Assembly (NCBI GenBank): GCA_027924645.1
Contig: BSBN01000187.1
Location: 11,054,001-11,118,000, forward strand
From: Cunninghamia lanceolata
Taxonomy: Eukaryota > Streptophyta > Pinopsida > Cupressales > Cupressaceae
DNA length: 64,000 bases
Reading direction: 5' to 3'
The position numbers were made by a program, and so were the translations under genes. Shown here in pieces: positions 1-10,994 of the stretch. Within the stretch, counting starts at the first letter, position 1. Each line of letters begins with the position of its first letter. Under the pieces are notes generated by a model. That model had not been told where the DNA came from, ran no database searches, and worked only from the letters and a program-made list of their open reading frames with translations.

Positions 1-1148
1 CCCTTTATCCTTGGGATCATACTGTTCTGTTTTTTGTTCTCTCAAAACTCCTGCCCATGCAAACTCGCTGGCATCAGTTTCAACTATTTTATAGCCAGGG
101 CCTGGTAGCTTCAGTGTTGGAAGTTTAGTACATTTATCCTTAATATTCTGGATCAATCTATCATGATAAGGAGTCCAGGGTGGTGGTTTCTTGCCTAAAA
201 GCTTATTCAGCTCAAGGCGATCTTCAGCTAATTTGTAATAAAATCCAGAGATATAGTTAACTAGACCCAAAAATCTCTGTAATTCTTTTACAGTTGTGAC
301 AGGCAAATTCCGGATTCGGGTTAAAATGTGGTCCTGAACCTCCATCTCCTCCCCTTGAAGAAGCTTGATCCCGATAAAAACCAACTCGGGGACAGCAATA
401 ACAGACTTTGTAGGATTAACAGCAAGCCCATTATGCTGGCAAACAGAGAGGAATACTCTTAGGTGATCAAGGTGAGACTCCATATTTTGGCTAAAGACTA
501 AGATATCATCTATGTATGGTTGGATAAACTTGGCATGAGGCCAGAAGATGATATCCATTTTTTGTTGAAAAATGGAAGGGGCAGTTTTAATTCCAAAGGG
601 TAGGACGGTCCATTCATATAAGCCTTGTGGAACAGAAAAGGCTGTTTTATAATAATCTTCTGTTTTCAGATTAATTTGCCAATACCCTTTTGTTAAATCA
701 AACTTTGAATAAACATGGCTGCCCTGATTACTTGCCAAATATGATATTTACTGGGGATAGGATGTCTATGATCTACTAGACAATCATTGAGAGGCTTATA
801 ATTGACCACTAGTCTTTTTTCAGGAAGCTCGACTCCTCGTTCATCTTCCTTTGGGACATACATTGCATGACATGAAAAAGGAGAGTCGGAGACCTGAATT
901 AAACCTAAGGTTTCTAATTCCCGAACTTCTTTAGCACAAATTTCTATTTCACTAGAGCTCATCAGAAAGTAATTAGCTTTAGCTTTGGGTAGAAGTTCCT
1001 TACCTTCAGCATCTCGTTTCAAGGGGAGATTACAGACCAGGCTACGCTGAAATTTCTTTAAGTCCTTTGTCATGACTGTAGTAGCAAAAAGTTCTTTGAT
1101 CTGTTTAATCTCTTCATTCTTCTCCTTGAACTGCTGATGAAGCCAAAC
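1..1148 (-). pseudogene. Copy A: RT and RNase H part of caulimovirid polyprotein (edge-truncated)
   Basis: Reading right to left, this covers the N-terminal end of the reverse transcriptase and then its palm with the YIDDI box (around 500-515). The first RNase H motif (T-D-A-S-E) lies near 65-85. The rest of RNase H and the C-terminal domain lie outside the window. The known role is copying the pregenomic RNA into DNA and degrading the RNA strand. One G present in copy C at the equivalent site is missing near 727-729, which shifts the frame and ends the upstream part in a short out-of-frame tail. The protease side is closed by a TAG at 1149-1151 where copies B and C have CAG. The product cannot be made as one protein. 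Confidence 0.88.
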
Positions 1149-2219
1149 CTAATTAACAGGTTTCCTTTGCTTTCCTTCCTTCTGGATTGTGGAGAAGGAA
1201 GTAGGATGGTGAATCCTAGGTAACTGATATATCCCTTTAAATGTCAGGAAATCCTGATCAACTATAAAGGGCTTCCATTCACTGAGAGTATTGCTTCCTA
1301 TGACACTGTCATAATCTTCTACTTCAAAATGAACAAATAAAGTATTTTGAGGTTTTTCTTCAAAACCTAGCTGAATCGGAGCAATACAAAACAGACTGCT
1401 GAATGACTTTTCATTATTTCCAAAGGTAATATCAGTTTTACCTTCTCGCCATGCATCCTCTGGAAAGGCATTTTTTCTAGCAATATTTAGATCTGCGCCA
1501 GTGTCTATTAGAAAAGACAGGGGATATGCTTGAATACCTGGGAACTTGATTAATAGAACGGCTCCCGGACAATGAGTTGTGGCCTTGGAACTCCGAAAGG
1601 AGTTCTTTGTCTACTGCATTCCACTGAATCGGGCTCTGCTGCTTTGACCTTTGTCATAAGATTCATCGTCTTTTACTGGGATTACTTCTCTGGCAGGGCT
1701 GCCTTCAAAAGCCTCACTTGCTAGAAACTGCATGGGGTCTTCTGCGTGTTCCTTTTTGATTACAGGAAGAGGTTGGCTTGCAAAAGATGCAAAACCCTTT
1801 TCTTGACATAACAGACTTTCTTCCAATCTGGATGTCTGAGCCTGTGGTAACTGAACTCCTGATATCTGATTGAATCTATTGATATACTGCTGGAGTTCTT
1901 TCTGAGATTCTTCGATATTTTCCTCTTCAAGATCCTCGGTCATGAGAATCTCCACTTCTTCTTGTGCTTGGGCCAAAACTTTACCCAAGAACTCAAGACG
2001 ATGGCGGCGCCAAAGTCTTCTTGCCATGCTCCCCGGACTAGGAGCTTCCAGAAGTCCCTTTTGCTCAGTAGGTGTTGTTGCTATGACAACTGATTCCGTT
2101 GGAGCTGATTCTCTGAGCGCTGCCACAGAAGACTGTGGTTTGTTGTACCATGGAGATGGTTGATAACCATGGCTTCTGGCTGGCTTAGGATAAACAGGAG
2201 GTCTTATTGGAATAAAACC
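1149..2219 (-). pseudogene. Copy A: aspartic protease and upstream linker of caulimovirid polyprotein
   Basis: The block encodes the retropepsin-like protease with its D-T-G-A-D active-site motif (about 1490-1505). Upstream is a long linker rich in Glu, Gln and Pro that joins the coat protein to the protease. The family cleaves the polyprotein into its working parts. Three nonsense changes cut the frame: TAG at 1149-1151, TAG at 1611-1613, and a TGA at the boundary with the coat part near 2219, where copies B and C have CGA. The first two are CAG-to-TAG and the third is CpG-to-TpG, so all three look like cytosine deamination. Neighbouring domains continue in the same frame on both sides. Confidence 0.85.
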
Positions 2220-4367
2220 TCATCCTCTTACCTGGTATGGCCTTGGTGACTCATACTCTTCTTGATAGTCATCCTCGTGAAACTGGGATTGTGGCTGCTG
2301 ATGATGAAATGGTGCTTCTTTCGGCTTAAGAAGATAATACTTCCGAGCCTTTAGATCTTCAAGACGGGCTTTAAGCTTCTTCCATGTCTCGGGCCCCATA
2401 TTCATCTCTTTCAATTTCTGCTCAATGTGCAGAATTTCGCCAATGACTTGATCCAGTTCAGAGGTTGATCCGCTTTTCATCATTCTGTAATAGAATGAAA
2501 CTTCTGATTCGTCTGAGTCACTGCTTTCTTGTTCTTCTTCTGAAAGAACTTTTGAATCAGATTGTGCTCTCATCAACTGCACTTTCACCTGATCTTCTCG
2601 AGAAGAGTAATACTCTTCGTCATCTGCTTCTGATGCTGAATCTGAAATATCAGGACTGGAAATTACAATGTCTTCAGAATTAGAAGGGTAATCATTTATA
2701 GAGACAAAATCATCTGTCGTGACACCAGCTCCTTTGGCTGCACGCATCTTTGCTTTACCTTTTTTCTTATCTTTCTTAGGACACTTGTTAGCTAGATGGT
2801 CACCTTTACAGATGTAGCACACTGGCTTTCGTCTATAATTACCTTTTCTCTTTTTATCTTTCTTGCGAAAGAATCCTCTTTTCTTTGGCTTGGCCCGATC
2901 CTTGTCCTTTTTCTTTTTATACTTTTTCTTGTATGGTTTGCAATCAACACAGTCATCTTCTTTATTTTCCAGCTGGTAACATACGGCTGAAGATAAGATC
3001 GGCTGGATCTTCTTTTTCTCTTTCCGTTCCTTGACCTCATTGCATATGTCAGTGTTGATCTGTTCAAGAAATTGAACTAACTGTGGAAACGTTAGTTCTT
3101 TCATATCTGTCTTTTCATGTAACAGATTTTCTAGGACTTTCCTATGATAATAGGAACCAATAGGATCACCAAAACTTTTCAGAAAAGTAGTATACATGAA
3201 TTCATGATCTTGATCTTTTCCTGAGAAATAAAAATGCTCATATTGTTTTCTACAATACTTTTTAAAATTTCTCAGATCTTTGCATTTTCCTTTTATGAAT
3301 TTTTGGTAAGAAAGCTGTTCCAAAACATCACGCTTTCCTACAAACATTCTTGCCAATTGTGCATAGACTTGATCTGTGCCACTATCCAACAGGGTTTCCC
3401 CGAATTCATTATCTAACTTATCCCAAACAATCCTGGCCATTCCAGTCATGGAATTTAAAGCTTGCTTAATTACTTCTTTCTCATCAGCATCAGGATTGGT
3501 TGATGTATAGTTCGTGATCCATGCTCTCATTGCATCCACACCTCTTGCATTTTCTACTTCCTCAAATTTATCAAAATTGACTAAAGGTGGGGTGTCAGCT
3601 TTAAAAGTCTGAATATTTTTAAATGGATCAGAACCTCCTGGATAGGGAAATGCCCCATTCCCCCGGGCCATTAACACAGTCGCCTGAGGTGGAGGTATAG
3701 GTGTTGAAGAGACCACTGAGGGTGGCACTGTCTCCGCTGAAGGTGGCTGGGTTGGTAATATTTGTCCACTAGCAGGATCATATCGGAGTGGATCGGAAGT
3801 TTGAGGAACCTGAACTTGGAATTTTACTCCTCCACTGTATTGGGCTGCTAGGTAGGTACTGGCACTATTAGGAAAACTTTTAAAAGGGGCTCTCTTGGCA
3901 GTTTGACTATTAATTCTGTTGAGGGACAAATGAAGAGAATTTGCCTCAGCAGAAATAGCTTCACGAGTCTCTTGAGACTCTATTTTCAAAGTTTCTCAAA
4001 TTTTTAACTGAGAAGTAGTAAGGAAACTTATCTCCTCAGAAATTTCTTGCAATCTCTGTCCAGTATGTCTCATCTGAACATTAGTAGTACCCAACTGAGA
4101 ATTGATAACTTCAAAATCAGATTTCATTTCTTGTTGGACCTTTAGAAGTAAATCTCTTTGTCTTTCCATAGCTGCTTCTCTTTCAATCTTCCAGTATTCA
4201 ACTTTTAATTTAAAATCATCATACTGAGCTTTTAACTCGGTTAGAGCAGTTCCTACCTTGTCTGTCCATTCCTGGTTGAGTCTTTGCTCAATCTTTTCTA
4301 AGGTGGAAATAGCAGTATGATTATTAGAGTGAATACTCTGAAAATGTTTTTCATTTTTTATGGCAAG
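2220..4367 (-). pseudogene. Copy A: coat protein region with CCHC knuckle, plus coiled-coil leader
   Basis: A 589-codon open stretch (2220-3989) holds the capsid region. It begins with a Pro-rich segment, then a helical core, a Lys-rich basic tract probably used for nuclear entry and nucleic-acid binding, and one zinc knuckle C-Y-I-C-x4-H-x4-C near 2780-2825. Acidic Glu/Ser-rich sequence follows. Upstream, about 3996-4367, is a Gln/Glu-rich coiled coil that connects to the movement-protein part. A TGA near 4001 separates the two and replaces the Ser codon seen in copy C. The block stops at about 4367, where copy A jumps into an inverted fragment. The acidic, basic and knuckle order is typical of caulimovirid coat proteins. 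Confidence 0.87.
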
Positions 4368-4819
4368 AAGACTTTGGCGCCGCCATCGTCTTGAGTTCTT
4401 GGGTAAAGTTTTGGCCCAAGCACAAGAAGAAGTGGAGATTCTCATGACCGAGGATCTTGAAGAGGAAAATATCCAAGAATCTTAGAAAGAACTCCAGCAG
4501 TATATCAATAGATTCAATCAGATATTAGGAGTTCAGTTACCACAGGCTCAGACATCCAGATTGGAAGAAAGTCTGTTATGTCAAGAAAAGGGTTTTGCAT
4601 CTTTTGCAAGCCAACCTCTTCCTGTAATAAAAAAGGAACACGCAGAAGACCCCATGCAGTTTCTAGCAAGTGAGGCTTTTGAAGGCAGCCCTGCCAGAGA
4701 AGTAATCCCAGTAAAAGACGATGAATCTTATGACAAAGGTCAAAGCAGCAGAGCCCGATTCAGTGGAATGCAGCAGACAAAGAACTCCTTTCAGAGTTCC
4801 AAGGCCACAACTCATCAGA
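4363..4819 (+). pseudogene. Inverted fragment of the caulimovirid linker/protease-upstream region
   Basis: This piece reads on the plus strand and is the reverse complement of roughly 1578-2036 of the same copy. It holds the linker before the protease. It is flanked on both sides by viral sequence in the normal minus orientation. The left joint shares ATGGC with both parents and the right joint shares CTCAT, so both joints show 5-base microhomology. A chimeric 94-codon reading frame (4561-4845) crosses the right joint; I see no reason to think it is used. Confidence 0.88.
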
Positions 4820-5577
4820 AAGTAATTAGCTTTAGCTTTGGGTAGAAGTTCCTTACCTTCAGCATCTCATTTCAAGGGGAGATTACAGACCAGGCTACGC
4901 TGAAATTTCTTTAAGTCCTTTGTCATGACTGTAGTAGCAAAAAGTTCTTTGATCTGTTTAATCTCTTCATTCTTCTCCTTGAACTGCTGATGAAGCCAAA
5001 CCTGATTAACAGGTTTCCTTTGCTTTCCTTCCTTCTGGATTGTGGAGAAGGAAGTAGGATGGTGAATCCTAGGTAACTGATATATCCCTTTAAATGTCAA
5101 GAAATCCTGATCAACTATAAAGGGCTGCCATTCACTGAGAGTATTGCTTCCTATGACACCGTCATAATCTTCTACTTCAAAATGAACAAATAAAGTATTT
5201 TGAGGTTTTTCTTCAAAACCTAGCTGAATCGGAGCAATACAAAACAGACTGCTGAATGACTTTTCATTATTTCCAAAGGTAATATTAGTTTTACCTTCTC
5301 GCCATGCATCCTCTGGAAAGGCATTTTTTCTAGCAATATTTAGATCTGCGCCAGTGTCTATTAGAAAAGACAGGGGATATGCTTGAATACCTGGGAACTT
5401 GATTAATAGAACGGCTCCCGGACAATGAGTTGTGGCCTTGGAACTCCGAAAGGAGTTCTTTGTCTGCTGCATTCCACTGAATCGGGCTCTGCTGCTTTGA
5501 CCTTTGTCATAAGATTCATCGTCTTTTACTGGGATTACTTCTCTGGCAGGGCTGCCTTCAAAAGCCTCACTTGCAAT
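4815..5577 (-). pseudogene. Extra protease fragment in the rearranged part of copy A
   Basis: Normal-orientation viral sequence equivalent to about 959-1722: the start of RT, the whole aspartic protease (D-T-G-A-D near 5340-5360) and the end of the linker. It duplicates material already present further left in copy A. Unlike the first copy it has an intact CAG at the site of the 1149 amber codon and an open frame over 4867-5592, so it derives from a less damaged template. Its right end is chimeric: the last codons before 5577 run into the inverted coat fragment through a shared TGC. Confidence 0.86.
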
Positions 5578-6013
5578 GAGAGCATGGATCACGAACTATA
5601 CATCAACCAATCCTGATGCTGATGAGAAAGAAGTAATTAAGCAAGCTTTAAATTCCATGACTGGAATGGCTAGGATTGTTTGGGATAAGTTAGATAATGA
5701 ATTCAGGGAAACCCTGTTGGATAGTGGCACAGATCAAGTCTGTGCACAATTGGCAAGAATGTTTGTAGGAAAGCGTGATGTTTTGGAACAGCTTTCTTAC
5801 CAAAAATTCATGAAAGGAAAATGCAAAGATCTGAGAAATTTTAAAAAGTATTGTAGAAAACAATATGAGCATTTTTATTTCTCAGGAAAAGAACAAGATC
5901 ATGAATTCATGTATACTACTTTTCTGAAAAGTTTTGGTGATCCTATTGGTTCCTATTATCATAGGAAAGTCCTAGAAAATCTGTTACATGAAAAGACAGA
6001 TATGAAAGAATCA
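5573..6013 (+). pseudogene. Inverted coat-protein fragment in copy A
   Basis: A plus-strand piece of the capsid core, equivalent to the reverse complement of about 3096-3536. It is open for 148 codons (5576-6022). Its residues match copies B and C (an Arg and a Cys) rather than the first coat block of copy A (Gly and Tyr at the same sites), so it came from a different viral molecule. The right joint to the coiled-coil region shares only AA. Confidence 0.87.
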
Positions 6014-7809
6014 TCATACTGAGCTTTTAACTCGGTTAGAGCAGTTCCTACCTTGTCTGTCCATTCCTGGTTGAGTCTTTGCTCAATCTTTTCTAAGGTG
6101 GAAATAGCAGTATGATTATTAGAGTGAATACTCTGAAAATGTTTTTCATTTTTTATGGCTTCAAGATCGTCATTGATTCGACGGTCTTCTTGGAGCAACA
6201 AAGATTTACGAAGACACAGATTCGCCCAGTTCAATAAATAACTTTGAGTAGGGGCATTGTCTCCTATGGGTAAGACATGAAGAGGCCAACATTTTGCTTT
6301 AAATCTCCCTGAGGTATCTAACATGAGAAAATCATGAAAAGGCGGGATACGGCCTGGGATGGTATTTGCACCTCCGGGATTATTTACAACTTGGGTATCT
6401 TTTACAGAGATTGGAGCATCTGGTAGAGCAACTTCATAATCAGCAAACATTTCACGGGTAGTCATCATTCTAATTTTAGCATTTTGTGGGGGAAACACAA
6501 ATGAGCAGTCTTCACACTGATAGAGGCCATTTTGAAGAATAGAATATTTGGAATGACTGCAACTTGACTTGCTAAGTTTATTCTGAAATGAAGATTGCTG
6601 AGTTATAGCGGGCACTCGGAATAAATTCTCAAACCCTTGAGAGGGTTGTAACCTAACACTTTGTGTTTTGGGTAACACAGATGGAACAGGCTCATTATAA
6701 TTGAACGGAACATCTTTAATGAGATCCCTAGAAGGATTGGATGTTGCTGGAAAAGTAGATGTCCGGTTTGGCGGTCGAGCAGACCTAGTGTCTGTTGTAC
6801 CAAACTTTAGAATAGCCTGATCATCTATTTTAGTCAGAGAAATCCCTTGAAGCTGGGGATTTTTCTCCACTTCAACTTCAGCTATGCTGTCTTGTTCCCA
6901 CAATTCCATCACCCATTCTTCAGGCATTTGTATATCCTTATGACGCACTATTTTGGGTGCAGTTAACTTGGTGGTATTACTAGAGGAACTCCAGATGGTG
7001 GACAGGCCATCTAAACCTCTTTCTCTTGGATTCCTGGGATTTATCATTAATGGTATAACTTTATCATACAATCTATAGTGAACCAAAAAGACCAGAGAAT
7101 GATCTACCGAATCTTTCTTCATGAATAGGTTCATGGTTTTAAACTTATATTCAAGCACATCCTTGAGATTGCCATCTAAGAGACTGACAGGATAATCTAA
7201 AAGACAGTATACAAACAATGGTCCTTTTGCCATGGAATCACATCCAGCACCAAGTAAGGAATGGGAGAGTTTATAGAACCTTGCATCCTTAAGCATCATC
7301 ATGGCTACTATGGGTAGACCTTTTCTATAATGGCCACAGATACCTATTCGGATATATGACAGATGCATAAACTGCGGGTTCTTTTTACTTTCAAGAGCTT
7401 TGCGTCTAAATTTCTTAACAAGCTCATCAGTAAAGATATTTAATTTTCCTTCGTTACCTCCTTTGACTACATGAGACAGTTCTGCAACATGACAATTTTG
7501 AGTGGATTTATAGCCAAACCAGTCTTTCAAACCTATGGACTTATTATGAAACATATCTACAACACTTTTGGGTATATCTCTATAAATTTCATGAGCAGGT
7601 ATTTTAGGAACCTTAAACGGCTGCTCATCTACAGGAGCAACAGCATAATTATCTATATCATCTATACAGTTTCCTAAAATTGACTCTGTACTAAAACAAC
7701 TTTCATTGTTTGCAAAGAAGTTAGTAAACCTAACCTCTGCGTTACGATCTGCAGTCATGTCCGACCGACTGTTGTCCTTCGCTGGAGAATGAGAAGATGA
7801 AGAAGCCAT
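6011..7809 (-). pseudogene. Copy A: movement protein, zinc ribbon and coiled-coil start
   Basis: The open frame starts at the ATG at 7809 and runs 616 codons to 5959, but its last codons come from the inverted coat piece. Residues about 20-270 look like a 30K-superfamily movement protein, the family that widens plasmodesmata and carries virus between cells; a hydrophobic stretch ending in an L-K-D motif sits near residues 165-175. A compact C-x-H, C-x2-C motif follows (C417, H419, C432, C435), then a helical region from about residue 500. The start is the first ATG after the leader and is identical in copy B. This is the best preserved movement-protein block in the window, but it no longer connects to the coat and pol domains. 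Confidence 0.87.
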
Positions 7810-8030
7810 CTGCGCTCAGAACTTCGCTCTAACCTGCGCTCGAAAGGTCCGATTACTGCCCTTTTGCCCTAGGCCGATTCTGGCTCTGTCGGGACTTATA
7901 TTCGGGACTTACGACTAATAAGGCAGCCTGAGACTCTACAGGGAGACAATAAAGGAGCTTTACAGATGATATTGGAAGGAAGGAGTTAACGTTAGACAAC
8001 AACGTAAACAACAGACAACAATATCATCGC

Positions 8031-8047
8031 CTGAGGCTCTGATACCA
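8031..8047 (-). promoter_or_regulatory. Primer-binding site for initiator tRNA-Met (junction 1)
   Basis: The minus strand reads TGGTATCAGAGCC here, the complement of the 3' end of plant initiator tRNA-Met. This is where caulimovirids begin minus-strand DNA synthesis, so it fixes the polarity of the array and the conventional zero point of the genome. Confidence 0.92.
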
Positions 8048-8382
8048 AATCTAAGCTGCAATAGACAAACACAATTACCAATTGTATATCTAGCTTTAAC
8101 ATGAATAGTAGAACTATTTTCGGTAAGCACATGCAGGAAGCTAACAGAAATGTTCATCTTTCACAATGCGCGCTATTATATTCATATGGAAAATATACAT
8201 ATTACAGAGCTTTAAACTATCAGCTTACAAGCTGTTATTGACATTACAGGGACTTTGACTCTTACAGACTCTTGACATTACAAAGTTACTACTTATCTAA
8301 AGACTGACCAAAGCTTGAAGACTCAATTCTTCTCTTACAGATTTCACTCACTAAGAATTGCCTGAGGAATGCAGGTGGCCCT

Positions 8383-8398
8383 GGGCCCTTTTATAGGG
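8383..8398 (-). promoter_or_regulatory. TATA box of the pregenomic RNA promoter (junction 1)
   Basis: Minus strand CCCTATAAAAGGGCCC, a strong plant TATA context lying about 340 bases upstream of the primer site. The same 16 bases are kept at 17749-17764 in the second junction. The position fits the start of a terminally redundant genomic RNA. Confidence 0.78.
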
Positions 8399-8697
8399 AA
8401 ACGAGGGCAGATCTTTTTACCCCGACCTCATAATTCTTTGAGTTCCACCAAGGAGAAGAAGACACGAAGCGAATCTTATCTGGAGAGCATCCCAATAAGG
8501 TGGGACCCAATTGCTCGTGAACGAGATAAGATCAAGACGACCGACAACAACAGGACGTTCCTTTTGGGCCCAAGAGGAATAACTTGGTCTTTCAGTAAGG
8601 TCGAAAGATAACCCCTTTAAAACGTGGTAGGGTCCACGCCTTATCTTTAGTCACGCGGAGATAAGATTCCACGATAAGTGACAAGCCCACTTATTAG

Positions 8698-10994
8698 CTA
8701 AGAACCAGTGCTGTCAGTGTCTAGGTCATTGTTATGAAACCAAGCGCACTGACTACAGAAAGCTTTATCCAGATGATTACATCGTGGCTGAGCTGGAGGG
8801 ACCCTTGGGTCATCTTCAGAATGGTCTTCACAATTATAGCAGGTCTGTGTTGAAGCATGTGGCACACAACCTGTCATCAGCTGAGGAGATCCTTCTTTCC
8901 ACATAATGGTCATGACCTTTAATTTGTAGGGACCATAAATTCCTCTGGTCATGGAGAGTGGTGTGGCTTCATTCATGCGATAGGTTTTTACATGTATCCA
9001 GATGGGAACTTGATGAGCATAGAAATATCGGAGCCTATTCTTTACAGTCCAATTTTCAAAGACTGATTCAGGTCCACAAGGACCATAGTGCTGAGCTAGG
9101 TACCGATTGATGGGTGTTTCATCTGCAGAATTGAAATTTAACTTAAATATACACCCGGTGTATGCCGTTGTATTCTGGAAATTCAGGTTGTCCGCCGGAG
9201 GATAAGGACCAGCAAACATATCTCTGATGAGATCTTTACCTTCTTCAAAGTTCAGCCATTCCTCTGGCTTCCCTATTTCTGGATTATTGAATTGGAGTGG
9301 TAGACTGAAATCCCCGCACCAGTTAGAGAGAATATGTCCAATATCTGGATCTACTGGTTCTGCTTCAGCATTGAATTGAAAGAAAGGGGTTTCAGACCAA
9401 AGACCAGGAGTAGTCAGCATCATCTTGGCCTTCAACATTTTATACCTATCATAAAGGAAATCATTTGCCATTCTAAAATTATGCAGATCCCTTCTAGGAA
9501 AGGGATTCGTACTCCACTCAGTTCTACTGAGTTCATGCCACCTTGTTTCCCTGATTCTAATGTGCATGACTCTGATTTTACCTTTCACCTGTCGTTGAGC
9601 TGTGGTATTAACCTTTGAAGTTTCTGGATCAGAATGTCCTTCTCGGGATACAAAATCAGCTACAATATTTTCAGCTCCTGGAATGTGCAAACAATCAAAC
9701 TCATAAGTACACAGAAGCTGTGCCCACCTTAATAATCTTCCTCTAACTACCTTATTTCGTGACTCCTTCTTAAAGAAACCTCTGATGTTTTGCAAGTCAC
9801 TTTTCAGCAGAAATCTTTTGTCAGCAATAAACATTTGAAAAGCTTGAAAGGTGTTTACTACTGCGAGGATTTCTTTGTGTGTACTATGGTAGTCTTTCTT
9901 TGAAGCATGAAAACTTCCAGAAACAGTTCTAACAATTTTCCCTTTATCCTTGGGATCATACTGTTCTATTTTTTGTTCTCTCAAAACTCCTGCCCATGCA
10001 AACTCGCTGGCATCAGTTTCAACTATTTTATAGCCAGGGCCTGGTAGCTTCAGTGTTGGAAGTTTAGTACATTTATCCTTAATATTCTGGATCAATCTAT
10101 CATGATAAGGAGTCCAGGGTGGTGGTTTCTTGCCTAAAAGCTTATTCAGCTCAAGGCGATCTTCAGCTAATTTGTAATAAAATCCAGAGATATAGTTAAC
10201 TAGACCCAAAAATCTCTGTAATTCTTTTACAGTTGTGACAGGCAAATTCTGGATTCGGGTTAAAATGTGGTCCTGAACCTCCATCTCCCCCCCTTGAAGA
10301 AGCTTGATCCCGATAAAAACCAACTCGAGGACAGCAATAACAGACTTTGTAGGATTAACAGCAAGCCCATTATGCTGGCAAACAGAGAGGAATACTCTTA
10401 GGTGATCAAGGTGAGACTCCATATTTTGGCTAAAGACTAAGATATCATCTATGTATGGTTGGATAAACTTGGCATGAGGCCGGAAGATGATATCCATTTT
10501 TTGTTGAAAAATGGAAGGGGCAGTTTTAATTCCAAAGGGTAGGACGGTCCATTCATATAAGCCTTGTGGAATAGAAAAGGCTGTTTTATAATAATCTTCT
10601 GTTTTCAGATTAATTTGCCAATACCCTTTTGTTAAATCAAACTTTGAATAAACATGGCTGCCCTGATTACTTGCCAAATATGATCTTTACTGGGGATAGG
10701 ATGTCTATGATCTACTAGACAATCATTGAGAGGCTTATAATTGACCACTAGTCTTTTTTCAGGAAGCTCGACTCCTCGTTCATCTACCTTTGGGACATAC
10801 ATTGCATGACATGAAAAAGGAGAGTCGGAGACCTGAATTAAACCTAAGGCTTCTAATTCCTGAACTTCTTTAGCACAAATTTCTATTTCACTAGAGCTCA
10901 TCAGAAAGTAATTAGCTTTAGCTTTGGGTAGAAGTTCCTTACCTTCAGCATCTCGTTTCAAGGGGAGATTACAGACCAGGCTACGCTGAAATTT
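8698..10994 (-). pseudogene. Copy B: RT, RNase H and C-terminal zinc domain
   Basis: Two overlapping open pieces make up this block. 10632-10994 encodes the start of RT and ends in an out-of-frame tail because of the same one-base deletion as in copy A. 8698-10677 (659 codons) carries the RT core (YIDDI near 10440-10455), RNase H with its D, E, D and final D, and about 290 residues beyond RNase H that end in Cys/His pairs. RNase H keeps the last acidic residue (A-D-F-V-S-R), unlike copy C. Stop at 8698. The role is reverse transcription of viral RNA in virus-like particles. The upstream protease frame is separated by a two-base loss near 10995. Confidence 0.88.

Larger units (their letters stand above)
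7810..8697 (-). promoter_or_regulatory. Caulimovirid intergenic region 1 (promoter, leader, primer site)
   Basis: This 888-base non-coding junction lies between the stop of copy B (8698) and the movement-protein start of copy A (7809). In minus-strand order it contains an upstream region with six GATAA motifs (8475-8678), a TATA box (8383-8398), about 330 bases of leader and the tRNA-Met primer site. A further 220 bases separate that site from the start codon. A 65-codon frame in the leader (8157 down to 7960) overlaps the primer site and is kept in both junctions with three amino-acid changes. Such upstream ORFs are usual in caulimovirid leaders, where ribosomes shunt; translation is not shown. 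No canonical AATAAA is seen on the minus strand. Confidence 0.8.

Noticed and set aside
1942..2163. 73-codon frame opposite the viral linker, repeated in each copy
   Set aside because: Antisense to the polyprotein linker and kept only by copy similarity.
2796..2990. 64-codon plus-strand frame, repeated at 12733-12927 and 22102-22296
   Set aside because: It is the antisense shadow of the Lys-rich coat tract; it is conserved only because the viral DNA is.
8369..8611. 80-codon plus-strand frame across the viral promoter, repeated at 17735-17977
   Set aside because: It runs against the viral transcript and covers the TATA box and GATAA cluster; no start context or relative supports it.
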